DNA of 64,000 bases from Crotophaga sulcirostris (Eukaryota > Chordata > Aves > Cuculiformes > Crotophagidae). The DNA lies in contig VYZB01000035.1 in NCBI GenBank assembly GCA_013397455.1, positions 3,347,283 to 3,411,282 on the forward strand, written 5' to 3'. The notes under the pieces were generated by a model, which had not been told where the DNA came from, did no database searches, and saw nothing but the letters and a program-made list of their open reading frames with translations. A program made the translations under genes and the position numbers. Within the stretch, counting starts at the first letter, position 1. Each line of letters begins with the position of its first letter. Positions 38,141-48,920 of this stretch are shown here, in pieces.

Positions 38141-38782
38141 CTTTGTAAACAGTAATGTTTAGAGTTAATCCAAGGGGAAACCAAAAAAAGACAGGAGAAG
38201 AGAGGAAAAGTGACATGAAGAGGAGAGGTTACAAAGAGCTTGCTTGGAGTTGAAAGGATGAAGAGAAGAGAAAAATATGGGGAACCACACCTTTAGAAGG
38301 TAAACTGAAATGGAGGGGAGGGAAAGAAATCTTACTCAAGGCAGTACATCTACTGCTGAAAATGGAGACATCTTCAGTTGTTTAGTGTAACCTCCATACA
38401 GACTACAGATTCTCAGCCTCCAACTCTAGAGGCATCTCTGTAGGTACGTTCTTGTTTTAAAGGTAACATAATAGGATCAGTAGTTAAAAAGTACTGTTCT
38501 TGAATGATCCATGGACAGAGTTTCCCACTGATATCGCTGCTTCACTAAGCTCATGCTTAGTAATGAAGAGAAAAATTACAGTCTACTTAGTGGCCAAATT
38601 TGCTGCTCAAATGTTTGCACATACAAGATACACATGACCAAAGGTACAAAAGTCACACTGTACTCTAAGTTCACTAAACAAGACAAAGCAATAATCAGTC
38701 AGAAATGTCTCCAGTATCTTCAGCTCCGATTTACTCCTACACAGCATTACATTTTCCCTTCATATCATTATAGTTTACATAC

Positions 38783-38802
38783 CATTTCAGGTGGATCATG
38801 CT
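38783..38802 (-). CDS. Candidate micro-exon with strong splice sites
   Basis: On the minus strand, gtttcctttaaacatattttgcag precedes 20 bases reading HDPPEM, then the donor atg|gtatgtaaa. Both borders are strong. Phases 1 to 0 join the candidates at 39,019-39,106 and 38,001-38,140 in frame. At 20 bases it is unusually short. Confidence 0.2.
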
Positions 38803-39018
38803 CTGCAAAATATGTTTAAAGGAAACAAGTTTCGGTAAAGTAAAAACAATTAAAATTTTAAACTTGCAAAAACCTAATGGCAAAACATGTCTTGTCTTCT
38901 ATAAAAGAAGACAACTTAATGCCCTAGCAATAGCACACATAAAAGTGAGAAAATTGTACAGGTGGAGTTCCTACTATAGCAGAATCTTGCTGTTCTAATA
39001 AGAATATTTAATACTCAC

Positions 39019-39106
39019 GAAGCTTTGTTTTGACAGATGTCAAAGTAACTACTTCATTATTTTCTTTCATTTTATGACATACATTGCAAAGCTTCCCAAT
39101 TTTTTT
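39019..39106 (-). CDS. Candidate internal exon with good splice sites
   Basis: On the minus strand, aatgtttaatttttatacag precedes 88 bases open in phase 0 to 1: KKIGKLCNVCHKMKENNEVV, then TLTSVKTKL. The donor is cttc|gtgagtatt. A CxxC pair (CNVC) is visible but with no partner pair, so a zinc site cannot be claimed. The product joins in frame to the two candidates to its left. Confidence 0.28.
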
Positions 39107-40158
39107 CTGTATAAAAATTAAACATTGTTATCTCATGAGAGAAAGTTATTCAAGCCTCTACAGCACCAAAAACCTCCAGCAAGAGAACTTCTGTACAACT
39201 ACTCAAGTAACAGTTACATTCTTAGAAACTGACAGAGAATGCTACTACAATGCATCTGAGAAAAAAGTCTAACTGAATAAAATCAGACATTTTTGCATGT
39301 GCAATAAAATTAGATTAACCTGAGTCATATTTGTCAGACTGCTGTTTTGCTTAAGTATATAGGAACCTTCTTCCTCAAATCAGGATAAGATACATCTAAG
39401 AATTAAAAGGTCATCTGACAGCAGACCAATGGCATCACAACACAGCACTGTCATGCAGACTCCCTCTGCTCACATACAGCAGCAGTAGACTTGGAGGTAA
39501 GTAACTGGCTCCAGCACATTGGTAGGAGGCAGAGCCTCAAGCTACTCAGAAGCTGCTCTTCTCTAAAAGCAAGAAAAAAAAAAAACCAATACCCAAGAAA
39601 AAAAAACAAAACTTTGTTTCCACAGAAGAGGGATCAGCTTTATCCCATGTTATACTAAAAAAAAGGATGAGGGAAGAACAAGCAAGATTTGACAAGAAGC
39701 AGAAACCATGGGCAACAAGTACTACTTAACAGCGTAATTCAAAAGGATTGGCAAAGCAGGATATTCTTCTAAAAGAAGCTGTAAGGGCCTGCTGCACTAC
39801 TAAGTTTCAGCTCAAGAAATTCCATACTAAAAAGTATCTACATTAATTACTAAAATTAACCCCTCCAATGATCTTTTCCACTAAAAAGTTACCTCAAAGA
39901 GGGCAGATTCAATAACAAGTACAAGGTAGACCAAAAGAAAATGGCACTCAAAAAAAACACAATGAATTCCTAACAGGAAACCGTGTTTCTTTACCAAAGT
40001 TACAACCAACCAAAAAAATCCCAAAGCCACAATATATTTTATAATACAGCCTTGCACAGGCTCCTGGTGATTAAAACTTAAAGCATTTCATTACAAGAAC
40101 CAGGATAATTTCTTCATATACCATGTAGCACAAATGCTAACAGACAAAATCCAGGTAC

Positions 40159-40276
40159 TTCAGTCCTGCTTTGATTTTTATCATTGCTGAAAATACAGCA
40201 ATTTTGGCTCTGAAGTGGTAGTTGATCAAAAGCACAGTCTAGTATTGGAAGAACATGGTCAGAGCAAAGAATCCAC
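40159..40276 (-). CDS. Candidate internal exon (weak)
   Basis: On the minus strand a T-rich stretch with tgtgttcatgttggag precedes 118 bases reading WILCSDHVLPILDCAFDQL, then PLQSQNCCIFSNDKNQSRTE. The donor gaa|gtacct is mediocre; a second one (catg|gtatat) lies further on in the same frame. The end phase 0 fits the candidate at 39,019-39,106. Not recognised. Confidence 0.2.
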
Positions 40277-42583
40277 CTCCAACATGAACACATGAAGTAA
40301 AACAAAACAAAAACAAAGCACTTTATAATGTTTCCTCTATTTTCTATAAGACATTTAAGTTCTTAAAGTTTTAGTTAAATCCTAGTGATGACCCACAAAA
40401 TAGGCAGTACAAAAGATTTACAATATCTTAATCAACTTATTTTTTTTTCCTCTGTTCATTCTGAACTGCAGTAAAGTAGTTTGTCCTACACTTAAATGAA
40501 AATTTTTTTCTCTACAATTTTTCTGAATCACCAACTTTGACACCTCAAAATTAAAATAAGTTAATTCAACTGCTTACACACTAATCTGTCTAGCCATATA
40601 TACTAGCCATGTCTGCCCTTCTAGCTATACCTGTTGTCAGTCTTGGAAACGACACAACATAAGCTGCTCAGAATTTGATAACTAGCAATTACAGAAAAGT
40701 CTCTTCAATGTAATTACTTAAATGTAGTTTTAAAACATTTAGCCAAAAAAGTCAAAGAGAAAACTGACTTGTTTTTAAGACGTTGGGTTAGAATACTATT
40801 GTGAGCTTTCGAACAGAAAAAATCCAGATGTTTAGTGAGTATCCTTTGCAAACAAGCAAAGACCATCCAGCAATAAAAGAAGCAGACTGATTTGAACTTC
40901 AATAACCTTTACCTCTAAAGTGCGACATGCTAGCTTTTTGCTTCTTTTTTTTTAAAGAAAAAAAAGAAACCTTCACCAGGCAAATTAATCTTCACACATC
41001 ATTCAACAGTGTATTGATTCAAGACGTTTCAAGTCAGAAAATTAGGACTCCTGACCGCGCCAAAACAGTTCCGACAAATAACTGTTCACGTGTGGTCTCA
41101 TTTCAGACTTTTACTGCGGCTACATATAGTGTGCATCTTGCCCTTTGTCTAAGACTTACCAAGTACTCTAAACCAGCACCAACAGTTGACAAATTCTATG
41201 GTAAACCAACCATCTTCACAGTAGGTGTTGCCTTGGAACACAAGTGAAGTAAATGAAAAAAAAATCAGGGAAAACTGAAAAATAGGTTTAAAAATGCGAA
41301 GAAGCTGGACATCAGCTTTTGAAAATCCATTTGTAGCCCGTACATAAAACACTTCTCATTCATAGCCCAGTACTTCAAGTCTCACGGTTCCTCAAGAGTT
41401 AAAGCATTCAGACTTTACAATAAGGTAACACAGTAAAATACACTTCAGCTAATGTATTTTTGTAAAGCTTCATTATACTTTCGGAAATACAAGAAACTAA
41501 AGTTCCTAATACCTACAGAGACAAAAAGTAATGCAGCTTCCAGCATCATCCTTTCATACTAGAGCTAAAATTGCACAAACTTTTCCTCCAGAAGGATCCG
41601 TTTCACATTTAATACATAGTCTCTAGTTAAGACAACAAATATGCTGTCAGGATTATTAAAAGTTTAATGGTCTAAGGATGGAAGCAAAATGTAGGGTTAT
41701 GTCTCTTACTAGATTTGCTAAAACAGCCATTTGTGGTTGTATGTGGGGAGGCAGCAGTAAAGAAGTTTGTCTTTGACCCCTTCAAGTCTTCAGAAAACAG
41801 GAATATCCAGTTAAATTCGTCATACATTGTTTCTTGAAACATGATTATTTGAATATATTAAAGAATCATAAGCTGGAACACCGCTGGTTTACTTTCTAAA
41901 ATTACACTGGGACTAAATTCAACTGTGACAAAAAAGAGTAATGTTTTAATATGCAATTTTTCACCTTTTCTACCAAATGGCACTAAGAGAGACCGAGAAT
42001 ATGCAGAAACATCTTCAGAAATGTCTTACCCTTCTGAATCAAAATATTTCAGTGTATTCAGAAAAATTTACAATGGTCTCATGTTGTAAGCAAATATCAT
42101 ATCATAAATATCAAGGCAGTATGGGAAGCAAAAATCTGGAAGTGCACAAATCTTAAACATTGTTTTCTAACAAGACACATGCTCAAGCACAAAAAGAGCA
42201 GGGATAGCACACTGTGAAAGTGAGCCCAAATATCGAACAGTTTAAGATAAATAATATGAGTTAGAGGTCCAAAACAGGTTTAATACTTAAACTGACTTGT
42301 GATTTAGGTTTGCAAAGGAGGAGTTAACAGCATTAATATGAAGCAACCATAGGCTTGATGTGAGCACCCATCTCTTGAATTCTCTGTATCTATCCTCTTG
42401 TCAAAGATCATCACAGTATAAAAGCACGGATTACAGAGGGGACAAATCAGCCTTAAGTTCAAACGTGGTGCTAAATATGAAGTTTATGCTAGGACATGCT
42501 TTAGATTCTGGTTGTCAGTTTCCTCCACCCTTTCCCTCCAGACACTGGATTTGCTTCAGATTCATGATCCGATAATGCAGTAC

Positions 42584-42632
42584 CTTATCAGGAAAAGTAT
42601 CAAAAAAGCCATACAAGAAAAAGGATCCACTC
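42584..42632 (-). CDS. Candidate exon (weak)
   Basis: On the minus strand, acattactgatctcttagag precedes 49 bases reading SGSFFLYGFFDTFPDK, with the donor gataag|gtactg. Phase 2 to 0. The frame continues open beyond this donor for about 20 codons, so the true border is unsettled. It joins in frame to the candidate at 42,841-42,943. Confidence 0.2.
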
Positions 42633-42840
42633 CTCTAAGAGATCAGTAATGTATAGGCTTACTATTTTGCCACATTTCTTTAACTCATTGATGACTGAAC
42701 AAAAGCTGCCACAGTATTATTTAAGTACAGCATTTAAGTACAACTTAAAAGGGAGGAAGCCAAACAGGCCATAAAACAGCTTCTTTCAACTGAGGAATCA
42801 ACAAATTGTTTATTTACAAATAGTGTCTACAAAGTACTAC

Positions 42841-42943
42841 CTGGAAAATGAACAAGAACTTTCAGATCCAAAAAAGGAGCTTGCAGGACATACTCTGTAT
42901 ATTCTAAAATATTTTATAAATGAATCCCTGCTCTTGCAAGTAA
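42841..42943 (-). CDS. Candidate internal exon with good splice sites
   Basis: On the minus strand, aacacttttcttgcttccag is a strong acceptor and ttccag|gtagtac a good donor. The 103 bases between are open in phase 1 to 2 (TCKSRDSFIKYFRIYRVCP, then ASSFFGSESSCSFS). Both neighbours match in phase. The protein is not recognised. Confidence 0.28.
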
Positions 42944-43593
42944 CTGGAAGCAAGAAAAGTGTTTCAATGAACATGAAACCCAAGTGCATATTTTTAGCAT
43001 CAGATTTTAAACTTGAGTTGATTTTCAGAAGTAGTAGGACACATGTTGAGTCAATCACTATTTGAAGGTCTGACTGACCAATTCAAAATCTTGCAACAGA
43101 AATATATATTTTAAATCCCATACACAGGATAGCGGAGAATTTCAAATAAGAAAAAGCTGTTCTAATTTTTCATTGTGGTAAGAGATCACATCATGCACTT
43201 TAAATATGTACTGAAGAATGTTATTAAAAATACAAAAACTATGTTCTTAAAATGTTGTAGTCAAATTCTTATCCAGGCCACTAAAAAGAACACCACAGTT
43301 ATACTCTATACTTCTCAAGCCACAGTAATGGGATAGCAGTAATTTACAGTAAAATCTGGTGTTACATTTAGCTGTACAACACTACTAATTACAGAGTCAT
43401 TTCAACAATAAATATTTGGTTAAAGTCTGCTTTGTCATCAGTGCAAGCAATTTAAGATGAAACGGAGGCCATACTTCTATTTTTATTTTCTGGTAACTGA
43501 ACATCTTTTCCTACAGAACACTTCTCCAGAACTAGTACTCTGCAAACAGAAAACCACACAGACAATGTTAGAAGCAAAAGGGAAGATTCAAAC

Positions 43594-43683
43594 CTAGAGC
43601 ACCGAGGTAATCCATAGCTCCCTTTAAACTGTCCTCAGCTAACCTTATTTTACTATTCAGTGCCAAAGTATTCAAACAATAAC
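43594..43683 (-). CDS. Candidate internal exon
   Basis: On the minus strand, catcctgtgtgctttgtaag precedes 90 bases open in phase 1 to 1: YCLNTLALNSKIRLAEDSL, then KGAMDYLGAL, which looks helical. The donor ctag|gtttga is weak, and a strong acceptor (ttttctgtttgcag) follows only about 55 bases on, which would make an implausibly small intron unless unused. Not recognised. Confidence 0.22.
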
Positions 43684-43831
43684 CTTACAAAGCACACAGG
43701 ATGCATCACTTCATAACAGTAGTTAAAAGAGGCTATATCACACCCTTCAGAAAAAAAAACAGGGAGGAGAAATCAGGACACAGATGAATATGAGCATCAT
43801 AGTAGATATAATACCAAGTAAAACACTCAAC

Positions 43832-43937
43832 CCTCTAGACTCTGACAAGAGTCTCCAGTTTTAAAGAGCGTATCTTCCTGCAACTCTTTCACAGGGTCTC
43901 TGAAGATCCAAGCTACCATTAATAAAAGAAGACACTG
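43832..43937 (-). CDS. Candidate internal exon
   Basis: On the minus strand, aaatttatttctgttgcag is a good acceptor. The 106 bases that follow are open in phase 0 to 1: QCLLLLMVAWIFRDPVKEL, then QEDTLFKTGDSCQSLE. The donor agagg|gttgag is weak. A second frame (SSFINGSLDLQRPCERVAG) is also open for 24 codons. In-frame joins exist on both sides. Confidence 0.22.
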
Positions 43938-44100
43938 CTGCAACAGAAATAAATTTCCCCCCCTCAAGTCTGTTAAAATAAACAAGCACATACTCTTGCC
44001 AAGCTGTCCCACTTGCATTATGTGCAAGTCTATAACCTCATACTATACACAGAACACTTCTCATTTCACTAGCCAAACAGAATGGCTATTTTTGGATTAC

Positions 44101-44176
44101 CCAATAATCAAGATTCTGTTGATACGGCGTCCACTTAAGTCTGTAAATCTTTACAAAGTACTCAGACAAGTGAAGT
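44101..44176 (-). CDS. Candidate internal exon
   Basis: On the minus strand, aagtgacttatttccttcatag precedes 76 bases reading LHLSEYFVKIYRLKWTPYQQ, then NLDYW, with the donor ttgg|gtaatcc. Phase 2 to 0. The two other frames are closed. It is the first of five candidates (44.2 to 42.6 kb) whose phases agree. Not recognised. Confidence 0.25.
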
Positions 44177-45308
44177 CTATGAAGGAAATAAGTCACTTGT
44201 AAAATCACCTTCACAGAATAGTTTGCATCACAAGCTTTTAATTAAGAATTTCAGACTTGTCAAAAGTCAAAATATTTACTGTATCATTAGTATGTTCTTT
44301 CCTGTATAATATTACAAAGCTGACAACTTAAGCCATGTAAATTTATCACAACAACAGCAAAAATGTCCAAGAAGTTGAAACAGAACACCAAACTTTGCCT
44401 ATTTAGTAAATCCCTACAGTGAATTTTCTGATATCTAAAAAAAAAAAAAAAAGAAAAACAAATCACCAAACCCACAAGTTACCTCTAACTCCAACAGGGG
44501 TCTTGAAGATTAGTAGAAATGCAATCAACTATGACAACTGGATAACAGCACAATATCTTCTTTACCTATAAGAGAGAGATAAATCTGGAGTCAAATTACA
44601 GCAAAAATTAACCCTCCAAGTGAATTAGAAAAAAGGATAAGTGAATGAGAAATATTTTTCAAAAAAAAAAAGCCTCCCAAATAGGAAAAGAGAAATACAA
44701 AATCATTTAACTTTGATCTCTTAAAAAAAAAATAGAAGTGTGGCACTTTATTATAAATCTAACATTCTTAAAATCAATTGGAATCTTCTCCTTTCAATTT
44801 AGAAGGTAGAAATAACCCCTTATGATACAGCTTGACTTCTGATATAACCCAGGCTATAACACAATCACACCCTCCCACGTCCCCTTTTCCTTGCTCCCAT
44901 TCCCTTTCTTGTATCCAGCCATTGTGTGAGTATACAATGAACAGTTTTCCAACACTGCTTTTTTTGGGTTAAGTTTGCCTGCCATGAGGAAGAAAGCTCC
45001 CTTTCCCTCTTATCACTCCCCCCAAATCGAAATCAGTTCCAGAATGAAACCTCCATTTGAATTAGTACATCTTTCTCAGGACAGCCTTCAATCTTGTTTT
45101 TAAAATATCTAATGGAATACACACCATACACTATAACTTTTGGTAAAATCATTTTTACCCTACTGAAATTTACACATGGTATTGTCCTCTTTCAGTAATT
45201 AGAGTACTGCTGTGTTCCACAGACCTAACTATCAAAAATGTAAGTCATTTAGATCCTTTTCCTGCTGCTAAGTCTTTCCATAGCCACTACTATCTGCTGT
45301 CACACACA

Positions 45309-45482
45309 TCACAGTATCACAAGGTTGGAAAGGACCTTTGAGACTATCGAGTCCAACCTATAACCCAACAGTAACATTAACACCAACACCAACTCATCAT
45401 CTAAACCATGGCACTGAGTGCCTCATCCAATCTCCTCTTAAACACCTCCAGGGGTGATGACTCCACCACCTCCCCAAGCAAC
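45309..45482 (-). mobile_element. CR1 3' fragment
   Basis: The plus-strand text tcacagtatcacaaggttgg, then gagtccaacctataaccc and cctcatccaatctcctctta and aacacctccaggggtgatg is a minus-strand CR1 3' end of about 170 bases. Confidence 0.92.
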
Positions 45483-45897
45483 ACATATCTACCACCATTT
45501 TAATTTATTCCCTCCCTTTTTAATCCTTAAATAAAACATTTGTGTACTGAAACATGCTTCCCAGTCCTTGTAACTTTTTACATTCTTTCAGGTTATCACT
45601 ATCAATTTTCTAAAGTTTAATGCCAAAAGTGAATACTGAATGCAAAAGGAATCCAATAAGCACCAACTACAGAAAGATCACCTTGTCATATATTTTATAC
45701 ATTGTTTGTATCCAGCTTGATTTTTTGAACAATTACTTAAAAAGAGCTTATGTTCAAATTATTATTCACAATCCATCCCTTAAATGTCTGTACTCCTTAG
45801 AACACTTTCCACCTATGGCCTACATTCTTCAGCCTTAAATGTATGACCTGGGAGTTGGCCGCGTGAAAAATTTATATTTTGCTCTACCCACACTCAC

Positions 45898-45985
45898 CAA
45901 ATGATTCAAATCATATTGAATACAATAAGTAACACAATTATTCTCCAGGTTGCCCTCTCTGAATGACAGCCACTGAGTGTTGTCA
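45898..45985 (-). CDS. Candidate internal exon
   Basis: On the minus strand, gtctgttaatggggtttcag precedes 88 bases open in phase 2 to 0: DNTQWLSFREGNLENNCVTY, then CIQYDLNHL. The donor catttg|gtgagtg is strong. A second acceptor (gctgtcattcag) would give a shorter exon in the same frame. Its end phase does not match the candidate at 44,101-44,176, so an exon would be missing between them. Not recognised. Confidence 0.25.
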
Positions 45986-47166
45986 CTGAAACCCCATTAA
46001 CAGACATCAACGAGTCAGACTGGTTTCAAAGAGTTGCCATAGTTTGCTCCTACTTTAAGTTATATCAAGAAGTGGTAAACAGAAAGTTGGTATGAATTGA
46101 CTGCAATTGCTAAAGACATCAATTTAGAGGTGGAACAAAAGGTGTATTTCCAAACGAACGAAGCCTGGAAGTGTATTCCACATGGCCCTGGCTGTTAAGA
46201 AGTTTGAACTCTCCCCTCTTCTCCACTGCCAACATGTGAGCACATAGAACACATACGTGTTGAAACTGTTCTCTAGACCATCCTAAATGACACTGTTATA
46301 ACGCAAGCTCATCTGCCACAATGTGTTGATATAATTTGAGATCCATAGCCTCTGAAAACACAGAAGGGAGGGTCATATTCTAAGCCAAAGGGAATCAAAC
46401 TCAGCAGAACATTGCAATTTAAGCAAGAGAAAGCAGCTCAACTTCCCACTATGACACCAGATAGAAAACAGCATGGCAAGCAGAAATGGAAACTTGTTGG
46501 AAGGGAGAAGGAGCAGCAGCTGAAGCAGAACACTTCAGCTGAACACCCTTTCAGGGCCATTCCTGCGTAACCCAGGATGCCACAAAACAGATTCTGAACT
46601 GAGTCTGTTCTGTAACTGCTTAGCTCTTTAGCTTATGGACTGAATTTATCTGCTGTCTGAAGCTTCGAAACACCATACTAAAGGATGTAGCTTTATTTTT
46701 TAGATAGTAGCACTTTGTCATTTCAAGCTCTCCAGGTCTGGAAACATTCAAGTTTATGAGAATTTGCTGAAGACTAAGTTTTGCAGAACTATGAGCTTGT
46801 TGCATTTTTGGAAGCACCCATGCTAGCACACAGGAAAATGAGGCAGTAAAGCAAAGTAGAGCACTTCATGTCAAAGAAAAAGCTATAAATTACATGTTCT
46901 TAATTAAAAATGCATCTTAAGACCGTTTTACAAAAAGAAAAAGACATTCTAATTGAGTTGTTTGCTAGTCACTATTGGTATCAAAGCACCTTAGCCTAAG
47001 TTTACTCCCTAGTTGGCTATTACTTGTTCCCCAGCAGTGATTTATTTCAGCAGCTGTTTCTCAAAATCATAATCATTAAGATAACAAACCCTCAAACCAA
47101 CTCCCTTTATGTCAATCAGCAATCATTCATATAGTAACCTCCTTTAAATCCATTCTAGCCATACAC

Positions 47167-47226
47167 ATGCATGCAGAATGCCATTAACATCAAAAGAGAT
47201 TAACTTCAAATCAGCAGGATCTTCAC
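47167..47226 (-). CDS. Candidate short exon (weak)
   Basis: On the minus strand, cagtgctgcttttttccacag is a strong acceptor. 60 bases follow reading EDPADLKLISFDVNGILHA in phase 1 to 1; the donor gcat|gtgtat is weak. Not recognised. Confidence 0.2.
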
Positions 47227-47630
47227 CTGTGGAAAAAAGCAGCACTGAAAATGTTGTCCCAGCATTAATAACTCTTTTGAGAGTATTCAGACTTGATAGT
47301 ACCATAATCAAAGCCTTACAGAAGAACAACAATAGGAAAAGAACTTTAGACTTAAATTTATAAAAAAACTAAGATGTCATTTAAAGTCCTCAACGTATAA
47401 TGTTCACGCAGAGGCCAGGTCATCACATCTTGAAAGGCAGACTTTTTTTTTTTTAAAGTAGCAGATAAAGAACATACAATAGGTTTCTACGCTGATTTTT
47501 ATTCTAATTCTGAAGGGAGAGAAAATTAGGAACATACAAGCTTCCTCAACTTCAACCCCTACCTAATTATTGGTAAAGAGCTTCAGTGCAGAGTCCTACT
47601 TAGCCCACTCTGCTGCAGTTGCTCACTTAC

Positions 47631-47684
47631 AGCGGTAAGAAGGAACCAGCCCAAGATGCAAACTAACGAAGTTATCAGCACGAG
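47631..47684 (-). other. Possible exon spliced from a CR1-embedded acceptor
   Basis: On the minus strand a strong donor (ccgct|gtaagtgag) ends a 54-base open block reading LVLITSLVCILGWFLLTA, a hydrophobic stretch. The only acceptor (gggggcacccacag) is the antisense end of the CR1 tail at 47,685-47,840. It may be an exonised repeat border or simply chance. Confidence 0.15.
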
Positions 47685-47840
47685 CTGTGGGTGCCCCCTC
47701 CCTGGAGGTGTTCCAAGGCCAGGTTGGATGGGGCCTGGAGCAGCCTGGGCTGGTGGGAGGGGTCCCTGCCCATGGCAGGGGGGTGGGACTGGGTGAGCTT
47801 CACGATCCCTTCCAACCCAAACCATTCCATGATTCCATGA
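47685..47840 (+). mobile_element. CR1 3'-tail fragment
   Basis: The sequence ctgtgggtgccccctccctg, then gaggtgttccaaggccaggt, gagcagcctgggctggtggg, and the tail ccttccaacccaaaccattc with catgattccatga. It is the least diverged short CR1 end here and so probably relatively young. It abuts the CpG island. Confidence 0.95.
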
Positions 47841-48035
47841 GGAGTGGCGCTCCGAGAGGAAAAGAGCTAAGAAGCCTCCTCCCCGCGTGCAGCATTCATA
47901 GGGAGAGTAACCACCAGAAGTCAGGGCACATTTTGGGGGTAAAAAACCACCCCTCTCTTCCTGGCCTCACAGCAGGGTGCCAGGACGTGGGGGACCCAAG
48001 AAGCAGCAGATGCGGGGACCGCGGGTGCCCGCCCC

Positions 48036-48133
48036 NNNNNNNNNNNNNNNNNNNNNNNNNNNNNNNNNNNNNNNNNNNNNNNNNNNNNNNNNNNNNNNNN
48101 NNNNNNNNNNNNNNNNNNNNNNNNNNNNNNNNN
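48036..48133. other. Assembly gap (98 N)
   Basis: A run of 98 unknown bases flanked by C-rich sequence (gcccgcccc before, ccccgggctg after). The true length is unknown. GC-rich or quadruplex-forming sequence is the usual cause of such gaps. Confidence 0.99.
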
Positions 48134-48572
48134 CCCCGGGCTGCGGGGGAGATTTGAACCAGAGCGAGAAGGAGCGGCTCCGCCTCGCTGGAACCGGCGC
48201 CCAGACCTCCAGGGAAAAGAGGGAGGAAGAGAGGAAGGAGCGAGTCGCCCCCCGCCCCACCCCCGGGACTGCAGCCCGAAGAGCGGGGAAGGGGCCGCCA
48301 CTCCGGACACGCTTCCTCGGGGGCCGCTGCCGCCCTCTGCCGTCCCCGCTCCTCCCGCGGCTCTGACAGCCCCGGCCCCGCTCCCGCCCGGGGCCGCAGG
48401 GGGAGCGCCTGGCCCAGCCCCACCCGCGCGCGGAGCGGGGGCAGCGCCAGGGGCCGCGGGGCGAAGCGGCCCCCGCAGCACGCGGTGTCCCCCCCGCCCC
48501 AAACCACACACGGCGCCTCCCTCCGCCCCGCGTTCCGAGACACGCTGCCCCGGGCCCGCTCCACGCCGGTAC

Positions 48573-48815
48573 CTGCAGTGCAAACCGCCGCCAGCTCAGC
48601 CCCCGCCTCTGCCGCGCGCGCTCCCTCACGGAGCTGAAGTTGCCGAACGGCAACCGTCCGGCCGGCCCGCGAGAAAACCCCGCCAGCCACGCCCCCCGAG
48701 CAATCCGCGCCCCGCTCGCCCCCGCGCCCCGCCTCCGGCTCCTCCCCTCAGCTGCACCTCCCCGGCGCCGGCAGCCCGCTCCGCCCCCGCCCAAGCCGCC
48801 CAGACACACCTCGTC
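48573..48815 (-). other. Probable non-coding first exon of a leftward gene
   Basis: On the minus strand a GC-rich leader ends in ggtttgcactgcag|gtaccgg, a good splice donor (exon edge 48,573). It contains no ATG after the promoter CCAAT boxes; the only upstream ATG overlaps the box itself (48,818-48,820). A 5' UTR exon followed by a long first intron is therefore likely, with translation starting in a later exon. The transcription start is not visible precisely; 48,815 is the inner edge of the promoter module, and the true start may lie further left. Confidence 0.5.
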
Positions 48816-48818
48816 GCC

Positions 48819-48920
48819 ATTGGCTGGGGCGGACGTCAATCGGCAGAGTGGGAGGCCCGCCCCGCTACTATTGGCTGGAGCGACCGTCAATCACCAGCGC
48901 GGGAGCTCCGCCCCGCCCCT
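48819..48920. promoter_or_regulatory. Tandem 51-bp promoter modules
   Basis: Unit 1 (48,819-48,869) and unit 2 (48,870-48,920) align without gaps at about 40 of 51 positions. Each carries attggctgg (a CCAAT box on the minus strand, NF-Y type), then cgtcaatc, then gcccc-type GC box sequence (ccgccccg). Unit 1 has ggacgtcaatc, close to a CRE; on the minus strand unit 2 has tgattgacgg, close to a PBX/TALE site. A partial third unit (ggctgggc) follows at 48,921. CCAAT orientation favours leftward transcription. Confidence 0.75.

Noticed and set aside
41157..41238. Minus-strand segment with acceptor tgttccaag and strong donor cttg|gtaagtct
   Set aside because: The only open frame reads C/W-rich residues and its phases fit neither neighbour; the most protein-like frame has an internal stop.
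43490..43544. Strong minus-strand acceptor ttttctgtttgcag followed by 28 open codons
   Set aside because: No suitable donor follows, and it lies only about 50 bases after the preceding candidate exon, which is too short for an intron.
47896..48890. Minus-strand open frames of 220-307 codons through the CpG island
   Set aside because: They run through the 98-N gap, consist of G/A/R/P-rich low-complexity residues, and overlap each other in several frames. GC-rich DNA lacks stops; this is not coding evidence.
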